Below, piece after piece: positions 1-7,646 of a DNA stretch of 64,000 nt. Origin of the DNA: G020353115 sp964640125. Its GTDB lineage: Bacteria; Bacteroidota; Bacteroidia; Bacteroidales; VadinHA17. The position numbers and the translations under genes are program-made. Within the stretch, counting starts at the first letter, position 1. The number at the start of each line of letters is the position of its first letter. The stretch covers positions 8,734 through 72,733 of the forward strand of contig CAZXGG010000009.1 in NCBI GenBank assembly GCA_964640125.1. The letters run 5' to 3'. The notes under the pieces are model-generated. The model was not told where the DNA came from, searched no databases, and was given only the letters and a program-made list of their open reading frames with translations.

Positions 1-1
1 A

Positions 2-2254
2 TTCGTGTTTGGAAAATATTTTTCCCTGCAAATCCTCATCTTCGATACCACCGATCGGCATTTTATCTGCAAGGATGCGATGCATTTCTCCATCCTCTAT
101 ATAAAGCAGGGGGTTCTTTGCCCCGGCATATTCCAGTATGTTTTTTCCCTTGTCGATCACACACAATGCCATATCCATTCCGTCCCGGTTCTGATTTTCC
201 TGCTGTTTCAGGGCTTTTGAAACTCCTTTATGGAGGTCAATCAGGATCTGATCTGCTGCTGTGATCTTCCGGGCATCCACAATTTCATTCAACAGGTCAT
301 GGCCCATCATGCTGACAAATCCTCCGGGGACTCCATGGCCGGTACAATCAACGGCAGCAATGACGATTTTTCCATTGACTTCATTAAACCAGTAAAAGTC
401 TCCGCTGACGATATCCCGTGGCCGGTAAAAAATAAACAGGTTTGGAATTGCATTTTTTATCACCTCCATGCGTGGCAACATCGCATCCTGTATTCCTTTT
501 GCATAATTGATGCTGTCGGTGATGTGTTTATTTTTGATCTCGATCTCAACTTTTTGTTCCTCGATCTGGTTTTTCTGCTCTTCCAGGAGAATATTTTTCT
601 GGTTCAGCAGTTCATTGGCTTTTTTCTTTGTCCGGTATCTGCTATAAAAAACCACCACCAGGATAAGGACAAGCCCTGAGATGACGATAAATGAGTTTTT
701 CTGATTTCGGCTCTTGATGAGGTTAAGTGTTTGTATTTCGTTCTCTTTCCGGAGCAAGGCATTTTCCTGTTCTTTTTTCTCCGTGTCGTACATGGTTTGC
801 CACTGGGTAATTGCCTTCTGGTTCTCTTCCGTAAACACACTGTCCCTGTAAAAGGCTGATATCTTAAAGGATTCCAGGGCATTCCTGTAATCTCCCCTGG
901 CAGCATAAAATTCCGACAATATCCGGTAAACGATTCGAAGCAGATCCTTGTCGTTTATCTCCTTTGCCATGTCGAGGCTTTGATTCAGGCAATTCAGTGC
1001 TTCAGTATAGTGCCCGTACTTCTGGTGAACGAATCCAATCGTTTTCATGGTATTTGCAATCCCCATTGTATCCCCGATCTCCTGTTTCAACTCCAGTGCC
1101 TGCATATAATATTCAATTGCCCCCTGGTAATCATTCAGCCCTTTGTCATAGATATCCCCGATTTTTTTCATGGCGGAACTGATTCCCTGAAGATTGTTGA
1201 GTGACTGTTCAATGTTCAGGGCTGCCTGGTAAAACCCGATGGCATCGGGATAATTTTCGGTAACTTCATGAATATAACCGATCTCGAGGTAACAGAACGC
1301 GACTCCTTCCTGGTCCTGGAGCCGGGTATAATTCCCCAGTGATAAACCGAAGTAATCTTTTGCCATGTCGTAGTTGTGCATCGCTTTATAGACCGTTCCG
1401 ATGTTGAACTGGGCCTGTGCAGTCCCGCGCAGATCAGCAATCTCCTCATATATTCTCAGGGCTTCCAGGTAGTTTTCCTGAGCTCCCCCGTAATCTGATT
1501 TCCGTTCAAAAATATTGCCAAGGGCATTGTAAGCTTTTGCGGTACCCTGCTTATCATTCACCTCTTCGGAAAGTTGGAGTGATTGTTTAAAATTTTCCTC
1601 AGCTCTCGCATAATCTCCCCTGTTGCTATAGATTTCTCCAATATTCAAAAGGGCATTGGCGATCCCTTCCTTGTTGTTGATCTCTTCATTCAACTGTAAG
1701 GACCGGTTGAAGTGATCCAGGGCTTCTGAGGATTTCCCCATATCGCTTAATACAACCCCTATGATATTTAACGACGAGGCAATATTCTCCTTATCCCCCG
1801 ACAGGCTGTCAATTTCAAATGATTGCCTGAAATAACCCAGTGCTCGTTCAAAATCATTCTGACTGCGGTAGATAATTCCGATGTTATACAAACAGGCTGA
1901 AATCCCTTCCTGGTAGTCAATCTCCCTTGCCAGGTCCAACCCTTCCTGATAGAATTCAAGCGCTTGCTGATCATCATACAGGTTTGACCAGGCTGATCCC
2001 TTCTCCTTAAGAGCCAGTACTTCCGACTGAGGATCATCCAGTTTCCTGGAAAGGGTTATAATTTGATCCGCATATTCGATATTTTGCTCATTATCATAAG
2101 GGTGGTTCTTAATCCATTCATACAGGATATCGATCTTCTCCTTATCGGGAACCACCTTCAGGGTATCTTCCAATGATCTTTCCTGTCCCGTGGATGGAGA
2201 GATAAAAGCCAGATGAATAGCTACAACCAGAAAGTATAAAAGAAATCGCTTCAT
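2..2254 (-). CDS. TPR-repeat membrane protein with C-terminal SpoIIE (PP2C) phosphatase domain, C-terminus cut by window edge
   Basis: Reading the minus strand from the ATG at 2254 gives 751 uninterrupted codons that run off the left edge. The N-terminus is a signal peptide (MKRFLLYFLVVAIHLAFISP), followed by about ten to twelve tetratricopeptide repeats (residues ~60-440; e.g. AKAYNALGNIFERKSDYGGA), one transmembrane helix near residue 520 (FIVISGLVLILVVVFY), a charged coiled coil, and a SpoIIE-type serine phosphatase domain from ~580. Metal-binding motifs GDFYWF and DCTGHGVPGGF are visible. About 70-80 C-terminal residues are missing, judged by the full-length relative at 59832-63359. Family knowledge: such proteins sense through a periplasmic TPR region and dephosphorylate STAS/SiaC-like partners in the cytoplasm; the partner here is unknown. 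It diverges from the CHASE2-CHAT operon across 161 bases, so the two may share regulation (inference). Confidence 0.9.
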   Translation of the reverse strand, partial: MKRFLLYFLVVAIHLAFISPSTGQERSLEDTLKVVPDKEKIDILYEWIKNHPYDNEQNIEYADQIITLSRKLDDPQSEVLALKEKGSAWSNLYDDQQALEFYQEGLDLAREIDYQEGISACLYNIGIIYRSQNDFERALGYFRQSFEIDSLSGDKENIASSLNIIGVVLSDMGKSSEALDHFNRSLQLNEEINNKEGIANALLNIGEIYSNRGDYARAEENFKQSLQLSEEVNDKQGTAKAYNALGNIFERKSDYGGAQENYLEALRIYEEIADLRGTAQAQFNIGTVYKAMHNYDMAKDYFGLSLGNYTRLQDQEGVAFCYLEIGYIHEVTENYPDAIGFYQAALNIEQSLNNLQGISSAMKKIGDIYDKGLNDYQGAIEYYMQALELKQEIGDTMGIANTMKTIGFVHQKYGHYTEALNCLNQSLDMAKEINDKDLLRIVYRILSEFYAARGDYRNALESFKISAFYRDSVFTEENQKAITQWQTMYDTEKKEQENALLRKENEIQTLNLIKSRNQKNSFIVISGLVLILVVVFYSRYRTKKKANELLNQKNILLEEQKNQIEEQKVEIEIKNKHITDSINYAKGIQDAMLPRMEVIKNAIPNLFIFYRPRDIVSGDFYWFNEVNGKIVIAAVDCTGHGVPGGFVSMMGHDLLNEIVDARKITAADQILIDLHKGVSKALKQQENQNRDGMDMALCVIDKGKNILEYAGAKNPLLYIEDGEMHRILADKMPIGGIEDEDLQGKIFSKHE

Positions 2255-2415
2255 TCGTTACCGTTACCGGGTATATACGATCAAAAATAGTAAACAAATC
2301 CCAATTATGTTTAAAAAAGTGCCCATTCGTTACAAATCACAATAAATAAAATTGTACATTAGATTTCAAACAGGAGAGTAGCAAAATCACATAACACGCG
2401 GTATTTCACCCATCT

Positions 2416-3609
2416 ATGGTAAATTTTCAACTCATCCTTCGGAGTATATTTCGGACAATCCCACTGAGGTTTATTGGTGAGGTGCTCCTTTTGGGATTAA
2501 TCATCCTGTTTGTGGAATTTCGTATCACTGAGAAAAAAACCATCGACTGGCGGCAAATATACAGTGACCATAAGCGGGAAAAGACGATCGACCCGGACAT
2601 TGTAATCGTTAAAATTGACGATTATGCCTTCCGCTCCATTGCGGGCGGAGAAGTAAGCCGTGAATATATAGCCACGCTGGTGAATGAAATAAAAAGCTAT
2701 TCACCCAGGGTGATCGGTCTGGATTTTCTGTTCACGGCACACTTTAGCGATAAGTATGACCAGATACTATATGAAGTGAAGAAAATTGATCCGGAATATG
2801 CAGATCCTGACCAGAAGCTGATGCAGGCAATCCAGTCAGAGATACCGGTTGTACTGGGCGCAAATCTCATCCTGAATGATAAAGAGAAAGTGCGTCTGAT
2901 CCAACCCATTGACTCGTTTTTACAGGAGAATGTTACTGTCGGGGTTACCAAAGTCAACCTGGATAAGGACGATGTTTGCAGGGAAGTATACCTGTATAAA
3001 AAGATAGCCGGCTCAGATGTACCTGCCTTCTCCACCCGGATCTGCCAGTCAGCAGGATCAGATATTGCAGTGGAATATGACCCGGAGGTGATTCGTTACT
3101 TCACGCCATCCAAAACCTTTGCATCTTTCTCAAGCAAGGATATCCTGGATGGAAAGTTTCGTCAGGTTTCCGAAAACTGGTTCAGGGACAAGATCATCCT
3201 GGTGGGAGTTACCTATTCCGGCAGTAACGATTTTTTCAAAACACCATTGACCGGAATACTCAGAAACCAGGAGGAGCTGCCGGGTATCTTTATTCATGCG
3301 ATGGTCATTAAGAATATTTTAAATCAGCAGTTTATCCCCGATCAAAAAAGGTTTTATAACCTCATTGCTTTGTTCCTGACCATCATTATCCTGATAGAGG
3401 GAATAATCCTGAACAGGAAAACCATACCAACGCTTGCTTTTATGCTGACGGGGATACTTCATATTCTGCTCTGTTTCCGGTTGTTCCTGAATAATGGGAT
3501 GAATATACCTTTCCTGGTCCCCTTACTGATAATAGCCATCGGGTTGCTATGCCTGTTTTTCATCAGCAGGATCAGGAATGACTATACAAATGAACAAATA
3601 ACATCATAA
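2416..3609 (+). CDS. CHASE2-domain membrane sensor protein
   Basis: 397 residues. An N-terminal membrane anchor (~17-33) precedes an extracytoplasmic CHASE2 domain (~45-300). Recognisable CHASE2 segments are DPDIVIVKIDD, PRVIGLDFLF, DKIILVGVTYSGSNDFFKTP and PGIFIHAMVIKNIL. Three closely spaced hydrophobic helices follow (~315-335, 342-362, 370-392), the usual CHASE2 arrangement. No kinase, cyclase or phosphatase output domain is attached, because the protein ends just after the last helix; any signal must pass to a partner. It is the first gene of a six-gene run (gap of 20 bases to the next) that ends with a CHAT protease. CHASE2 and CHAT are known to co-occur in cyanobacteria, so a sensor role for this operon is reasonable but inferred. 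The ligand is unknown. Confidence 0.88.
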   Translation: MVNFQLILRSIFRTIPLRFIGEVLLLGLIILFVEFRITEKKTIDWRQIYSDHKREKTIDPDIVIVKIDDYAFRSIAGGEVSREYIATLVNEIKSYSPRVIGLDFLFTAHFSDKYDQILYEVKKIDPEYADPDQKLMQAIQSEIPVVLGANLILNDKEKVRLIQPIDSFLQENVTVGVTKVNLDKDDVCREVYLYKKIAGSDVPAFSTRICQSAGSDIAVEYDPEVIRYFTPSKTFASFSSKDILDGKFRQVSENWFRDKIILVGVTYSGSNDFFKTPLTGILRNQEELPGIFIHAMVIKNILNQQFIPDQKRFYNLIALFLTIIILIEGIILNRKTIPTLAFMLTGILHILLCFRLFLNNGMNIPFLVPLLIIAIGLLCLFFISRIRNDYTNEQITS

Positions 3610-3629
3610 ATAACTTAAAACAAAACGAC

Positions 3630-4469
3630 ATGAGAAGAATTGGATTGTATTGTATGCTTTTACTGGTTTCTTTGGCCAGTATGGGACAGGGCAGCAAGGA
3701 TTATGTAGCCATGCTGTTTTCATTGGATGGTGAAGGAGTGTACACCCGGGACGGGAAATCGGAGAACCTGATGGTTCCACAGAACTTCCTGAAAGGAGAT
3801 AAGATCCTGCTTTCATCAGGAACAGCCACCCTGATGCTGTTTTCAGGGGATGAGGTGAACCTGAAAGCAAACGAAGAATATACCGTTTCCGGTTCAACAG
3901 GCACAGGCGCAGAATCGGAAAAAAATTCAACCTTTCAATCGGTCTCCGAATTGATTGATGAGGATCACGAGCGGATATCCCAGCGGAATGCTGCCTATAA
4001 GGTCAGGGGTGCTTTCTCTGCAGTCAAAGCGTTTCCTTCACTCTCCGGTTTGATTGACGGCAGCTATGCCGAAGTTGTTCTGAATGTTGATGTGAATGCC
4101 GGCTTCCAGCTTTCCCTGGAAGTGTATGACCAGGCAACCGATGAAGTGGTCTGGAAATTGGATCGGATCACGGCCAAGGAAGTGTCTCTGAAGGATGTGG
4201 ATTTTGTGCCCGGTGAAAGCTACTACTGGAGCCTGAGAGCAAGAGATGTTCTTGATATCGGGATCATTAATGTATGGAATGATGAAAAGAAATCTGAACT
4301 AAAAAAGTTCGCATACAACGAAAAGATCGATTACCTGACCGCCTATAATTACTATAAGGAACAGGAACTGATGTATGATGCCCGGCATGTATTGAAACTG
4401 GCGATCCGGAAATATCCTGAAAGCGACCTGTTTGAATACCTGCTGGAAAACCTGGAGATACCCGATTAA
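3630..4469 (+). CDS. FecR-like periplasmic protein
   Basis: 279 residues with a signal peptide ending near MGQG (residue ~20). Residues ~30-95 resemble the FecR fold: a short beta-rich module with KGDKILLSSGTATLMLFSGD followed by VNLKANEEYTVSG, like the 'decorated surface' repeat of FecR. The middle part (~125-215) looks like a beta-sandwich (GSYAEVVLNVDVNAGFQLSL), and the C-terminus (~225-279) is a helical hairpin resembling a TPR pair. There is no transmembrane helix apart from the signal, unlike classical anti-sigma FecR, and no sigma factor lies nearby. It sits between the CHASE2 and propeller genes. FecR-like domains occur beside CHASE2 in cyanobacterial adenylate cyclases (family knowledge), which supports a joint role here (inference). 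Confidence 0.65.
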   Translation: MRRIGLYCMLLLVSLASMGQGSKDYVAMLFSLDGEGVYTRDGKSENLMVPQNFLKGDKILLSSGTATLMLFSGDEVNLKANEEYTVSGSTGTGAESEKNSTFQSVSELIDEDHERISQRNAAYKVRGAFSAVKAFPSLSGLIDGSYAEVVLNVDVNAGFQLSLEVYDQATDEVVWKLDRITAKEVSLKDVDFVPGESYYWSLRARDVLDIGIINVWNDEKKSELKKFAYNEKIDYLTAYNYYKEQELMYDARHVLKLAIRKYPESDLFEYLLENLEIPD

Positions 4470-4512
4470 AACCCGGCCGGGAACTGAAAGTGAACCATTC
4501 AACAGACAAAAC

Positions 4513-5499
4513 ATGAAATGGAGATTCATTTTTATTCCAGCTCTGATACTGGTTTGTATCCTGTTACCCATGTGTGAGGAGGGGGATGTTATCGATCCGG
4601 AAAAGGTGGATGTATGGACCAACTATACACCCCAGAATGGCATGATTGACAATGAGATCTGGTCGATTACCGAGGATCTGTATGGAAACATCTGGGTAGG
4701 GACCGGTACCGGACTTTATCGGTTTGATGGCAATAAATGGGATCAGGTCGGTCAGGAAGCCTATGTAGAGGGATATCCGATATATGCTGTTGCAATGGAT
4801 GGAGACGGGATCCTGTGGGTTGGATCGTACTATGGACTGGACGTCCTGGTCCAGGGTAACTGGCTCTGGATCGACAGCCTGTTCGGATACCCGTTTACTG
4901 CACGAAGCCTTTACAGGGATAAATTCGGGGATATGTGGATCGGTACTTATGGGAGTGAATTTACTCCCGGTGGATTGTTCGCGTTCGATGGACAATATTT
5001 CTACAAGTACACGGATCCGTTTGAACAGCCCGGATTTAACAACATCTATTGCATTACCGGTGACCAGGGGAGTAATATCTGGGTAGGTACCGATGCCGGC
5101 GCTGTAAAGATGACACAATCCGGTTATGAAGTACTCGATTCCACCAACGACCTCGTATTCGATGATGTAACCGCCATTCTCCTGGATGGCTGGCAGGATA
5201 CCTGGTTCGGCACATTCAGCGGAAACCAGGTTGGAAGGTTGCACGGCAACCAGATGGAATTTCTGAGCCTCTTTCACAATTATTCTATTTCCGGCGTGAT
5301 AACCATGACGGAAGATCATGACCACAACATCTGGTTCGGAACCGGTGCAGGGTTAGTTAAATACAACGGGACCACTATGGATGCCAATGTAAAAGCCGAA
5401 CTGAGTAACGGACTGATCTCCTGCTCCCTTACCGACCAGAAAGGGAAAGTATGGTTCGGGACATTGGAAAAGGGATTGTTTGTCTATACACCGAAATGA
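4513..5499 (+). CDS. Seven-blade two-component-regulator-type beta-propeller protein
   Basis: 328 residues from the ATG at 4513, chosen because it begins with a clean signal sequence (MKWRFIFIPALILVCILLP). A longer reading frame starting at 4432 overlaps the previous gene and adds an unlikely charged leader. Seven repeats of the W-[VIF]-G-T type are visible: NIWVGTGTGLYRF, ILWVGSYYGLDV, DMWIGTYG, NIWVGTDAGAVKM, DTWFGTFSGN, NIWFGTGAGLVKY and KVWFGTLEKGLFVY. That number makes one complete seven-bladed propeller. These repeats usually form the sensor of hybrid two-component systems (Reg_prop family). Here the propeller is free-standing with no output domain. A Cys at ~22 could be a lipoprotein site, but the residues before it (LPMC) are a poor lipobox. 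Third gene of the CHASE2-CHAT operon; 43-base gap upstream. Confidence 0.82.
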   Translation: MKWRFIFIPALILVCILLPMCEEGDVIDPEKVDVWTNYTPQNGMIDNEIWSITEDLYGNIWVGTGTGLYRFDGNKWDQVGQEAYVEGYPIYAVAMDGDGILWVGSYYGLDVLVQGNWLWIDSLFGYPFTARSLYRDKFGDMWIGTYGSEFTPGGLFAFDGQYFYKYTDPFEQPGFNNIYCITGDQGSNIWVGTDAGAVKMTQSGYEVLDSTNDLVFDDVTAILLDGWQDTWFGTFSGNQVGRLHGNQMEFLSLFHNYSISGVITMTEDHDHNIWFGTGAGLVKYNGTTMDANVKAELSNGLISCSLTDQKGKVWFGTLEKGLFVYTPK

Positions 5500-5515
5500 C
5501 AATAACCCTGTGAAA

Positions 5516-6580
5516 ATGATTATAGCTCTTGCGATGAGAAGAAATATCCTTTTATTTATAATTGCCGGTTTAACTGCCCATTGCTGGAGTCAAACCGGTG
5601 GGAATACCGATATACTGACCGAACGGGTCGTAGATCGTCCGTTAACCCTTCACGCCGGGCAGCTGCAGATCAATCCCGGGTACCAGCTGTCCATCGGTAG
5701 CAGGAAATTCGATGCCGATGGAGATAAAATCAACCTGGCTAAGGAGGGGACTGCCATGGTTCAGCACCTCTATAATCTTGAAATCAAGTACGGTATCCTC
5801 GAATTTCTTGAGGTATCTGCTGCCCTGAACTACAGTAGCCTGGGAGTAAGGGAGAAACAGGTCTGGTATTTTCATGGGGCGGAAACCATGTATACTACGC
5901 AACTTACTGAATGTAAGGGATTATCCGATCTGTTCGTTGGACTGGCTCTGCGGCTGCCTTTTGATATTGATCACTTCGGCTGGAGAGTCTCTGCCGGAGC
6001 TTCTCTCCCTGTCGCAAACTATAAACCGGAAAAACCAACACACTCATCCACAACGGTTGTGGATTCGTTAGGTGTTTTCCAGCAGGTCCGGTTCCATTAC
6101 AACGATAAAGCCGGTAACGGAACCATGATCTACCATTTTGGCACCGCTGCACAGTTTTTTACAGACAATATGGCCATTACGGGATGGGCTGATTATTCCC
6201 TCTGCTTTAGTGAAGCTGAAACCCACTACTGGGAGAGCCGGTTGTATGAAGATGAATTTTCCTACCAATCAGTTCCCTACAAGACAAAACCCGGCAATAC
6301 CCTTTCCTATGTCCTTACCTTTGACTATCAGGCAATTGACTGGTTTGATGTTTTTGGCAGATTCAGCGGGATGATGTACCACGGTGGCTGGGATGAGGAA
6401 GAGGGAGTACGGATCGGGCATCCAGAAAAAAACATAATGGCTGTTGGATTCGGTTATGAAATACAGGTTGCAAGGCACCTGCGCCTGTTTCAATCCATGG
6501 ATATACCCATTTTAGGTAAGAACGAGCTGGCTCCGCTGGTAATCTATACGGGAGCAAGCTTTAACTTCCTTACACGATAA
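5516..6580 (+). CDS. Outer-membrane beta-barrel protein (porin/transporter-like)
   Basis: 354 residues from ATG 5516; ATG 5534 is an equally plausible start. A signal peptide (MRRNILLFIIAGLTAHCWSQ) is followed by alternating polar/hydrophobic beta-strands typical of a barrel: LTLHAGQLQINPGYQLSIGS, LYNLEIKYGILEFLEVSAAL, LSDLFVGLALRLP, GWRVSAGASLPV, IYHFGTAAQFF, and a C-terminal strand ending APLVIYTGASFNF. It resembles the transporter/meta-pathway phenol degradation barrel superfamily in its 'gly-rich strand, long loop' pattern, but no substrate can be named. It overlaps nothing; the gap to the propeller gene is 16 bases. A second, differently sequenced barrel follows directly, so the operon makes two outer-membrane components. 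Confidence 0.72.
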   Translation: MIIALAMRRNILLFIIAGLTAHCWSQTGGNTDILTERVVDRPLTLHAGQLQINPGYQLSIGSRKFDADGDKINLAKEGTAMVQHLYNLEIKYGILEFLEVSAALNYSSLGVREKQVWYFHGAETMYTTQLTECKGLSDLFVGLALRLPFDIDHFGWRVSAGASLPVANYKPEKPTHSSTTVVDSLGVFQQVRFHYNDKAGNGTMIYHFGTAAQFFTDNMAITGWADYSLCFSEAETHYWESRLYEDEFSYQSVPYKTKPGNTLSYVLTFDYQAIDWFDVFGRFSGMMYHGGWDEEEGVRIGHPEKNIMAVGFGYEIQVARHLRLFQSMDIPILGKNELAPLVIYTGASFNFLTR

Positions 6581-6597
6581 AACTCAGAGCCCTGGTT

Positions 6598-7623
6598 ATG
6601 GAAACAATCAATAAATACAATATATCGGGCACGATTAAAAACATTTCTGGTTCACTGGCATTGCTTCTTCTACCCTCCCTGGCAAGCGGACAGACCGAGC
6701 AACAGGTGCTGCCGTCTGAGCTGAAAGAACAGACGGTCATTACCGAACCGGCAACCCTGAGGAAAGGTTTTTTTCGCGCTTCTTTTTTCGGATCGTATAC
6801 ATTAATTGATCAAGCATTCGATGAAAATGGGGAGAAAGGATATATTTTAAACACCAACGTTTGGACACGAAGCTGGTTGTATCAACTGGAACTGGGTTAC
6901 GGTATTTCAGACCGTCTGCAGGTTGTGTTGCGGCCGGTATTTGTCAATAAACAGGTTTTCGCTACCACTGAAAACCGGTTCGGATCTGAGATAGAAACAT
7001 GGTCTGCAAAACAGAGTGCTGTTGGTTTTGGCGATCTGGCTGTTGGCATTGATTACCAGATCCTTACGGAAACCGAAATCCGCCCCTCCCTGGTGGCAAA
7101 AACAACATTTACCCTGCCAACCGGACAAAAAAATCCAACCGAGATTAAAAGCTGGACAGACTATAAGCTTCCAACAGGAGCCGGCCAATTTGTCATTGCA
7201 CTTGACCTGAAACTTAGAAAGATCATCTATCCCTATTCATTCACCCTCTATGCAGGGTATGCTTACTTTTTTGAAGGAGAGAAAATATTTCCATACTATT
7301 TCGAACCGGGTGACGAAGATTCTTTTAAGCAAACGTTTCGATTTAAAAGCGGTAACCGCGTTAATGTTAGTGGCAGTTTTAATGTTCACCTGAACGACTG
7401 GATTGCACTTGAGAACCAGGTGTCCTTCTTTCATTGGATGGGTAATAAGATCTATGCAGAACCTGTCTATGAAGGAAACAAAGCCTGGTTCCTCATCTAC
7501 ATGCCTGTCCTTAATTTCCAGATCAGAAGGTTCAGGCTCTTTGAAAAAGTTTCCGTACCCGTTCTGGGTAAAAATATTGGTGCAGATCCGGATTATATCC
7601 TGGGTTTGTTGTATACATTCTAA
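6598..7623 (+). CDS. Second outer-membrane beta-barrel protein of the CHASE2-CHAT operon
   Basis: 341 residues; signal peptide with cleavage near LPSLASGQ (residue ~31). The body is barrel-like: WLYQLELGYGISDRLQVVL, AVGFGDLAVGIDYQIL, IRPSLVAKTTFTLPTGQ, GQFVIALDLKLRK, YSFTLYAGYAYFF, and a final strand GADPDYILGLLYTF ending in an aromatic, as expected for BAM recognition. It shares the overall plan of the preceding barrel (an N-terminal plug-like segment beginning with VITEPATLRKG, similar GISDRL-type turns), so the two may be distant paralogues, though not close ones. Its start lies 17 bases after the previous stop. Substrate unknown; possibly a channel or anchor for the surface CHAT lipoprotein encoded next (inference). 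Confidence 0.7.
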   Translation: METINKYNISGTIKNISGSLALLLLPSLASGQTEQQVLPSELKEQTVITEPATLRKGFFRASFFGSYTLIDQAFDENGEKGYILNTNVWTRSWLYQLELGYGISDRLQVVLRPVFVNKQVFATTENRFGSEIETWSAKQSAVGFGDLAVGIDYQILTETEIRPSLVAKTTFTLPTGQKNPTEIKSWTDYKLPTGAGQFVIALDLKLRKIIYPYSFTLYAGYAYFFEGEKIFPYYFEPGDEDSFKQTFRFKSGNRVNVSGSFNVHLNDWIALENQVSFFHWMGNKIYAEPVYEGNKAWFLIYMPVLNFQIRRFRLFEKVSVPVLGKNIGADPDYILGLLYTF

Positions 7624-7646
7624 TTCATTTTTGCAAGATCCGGAAC

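Noticed and set aside
4564..5325. 253-codon minus-strand frame inside the propeller gene
   Set aside because: Antisense shadow of a repeat-rich gene; the plus-strand product has seven clear propeller repeats and a signal peptide.
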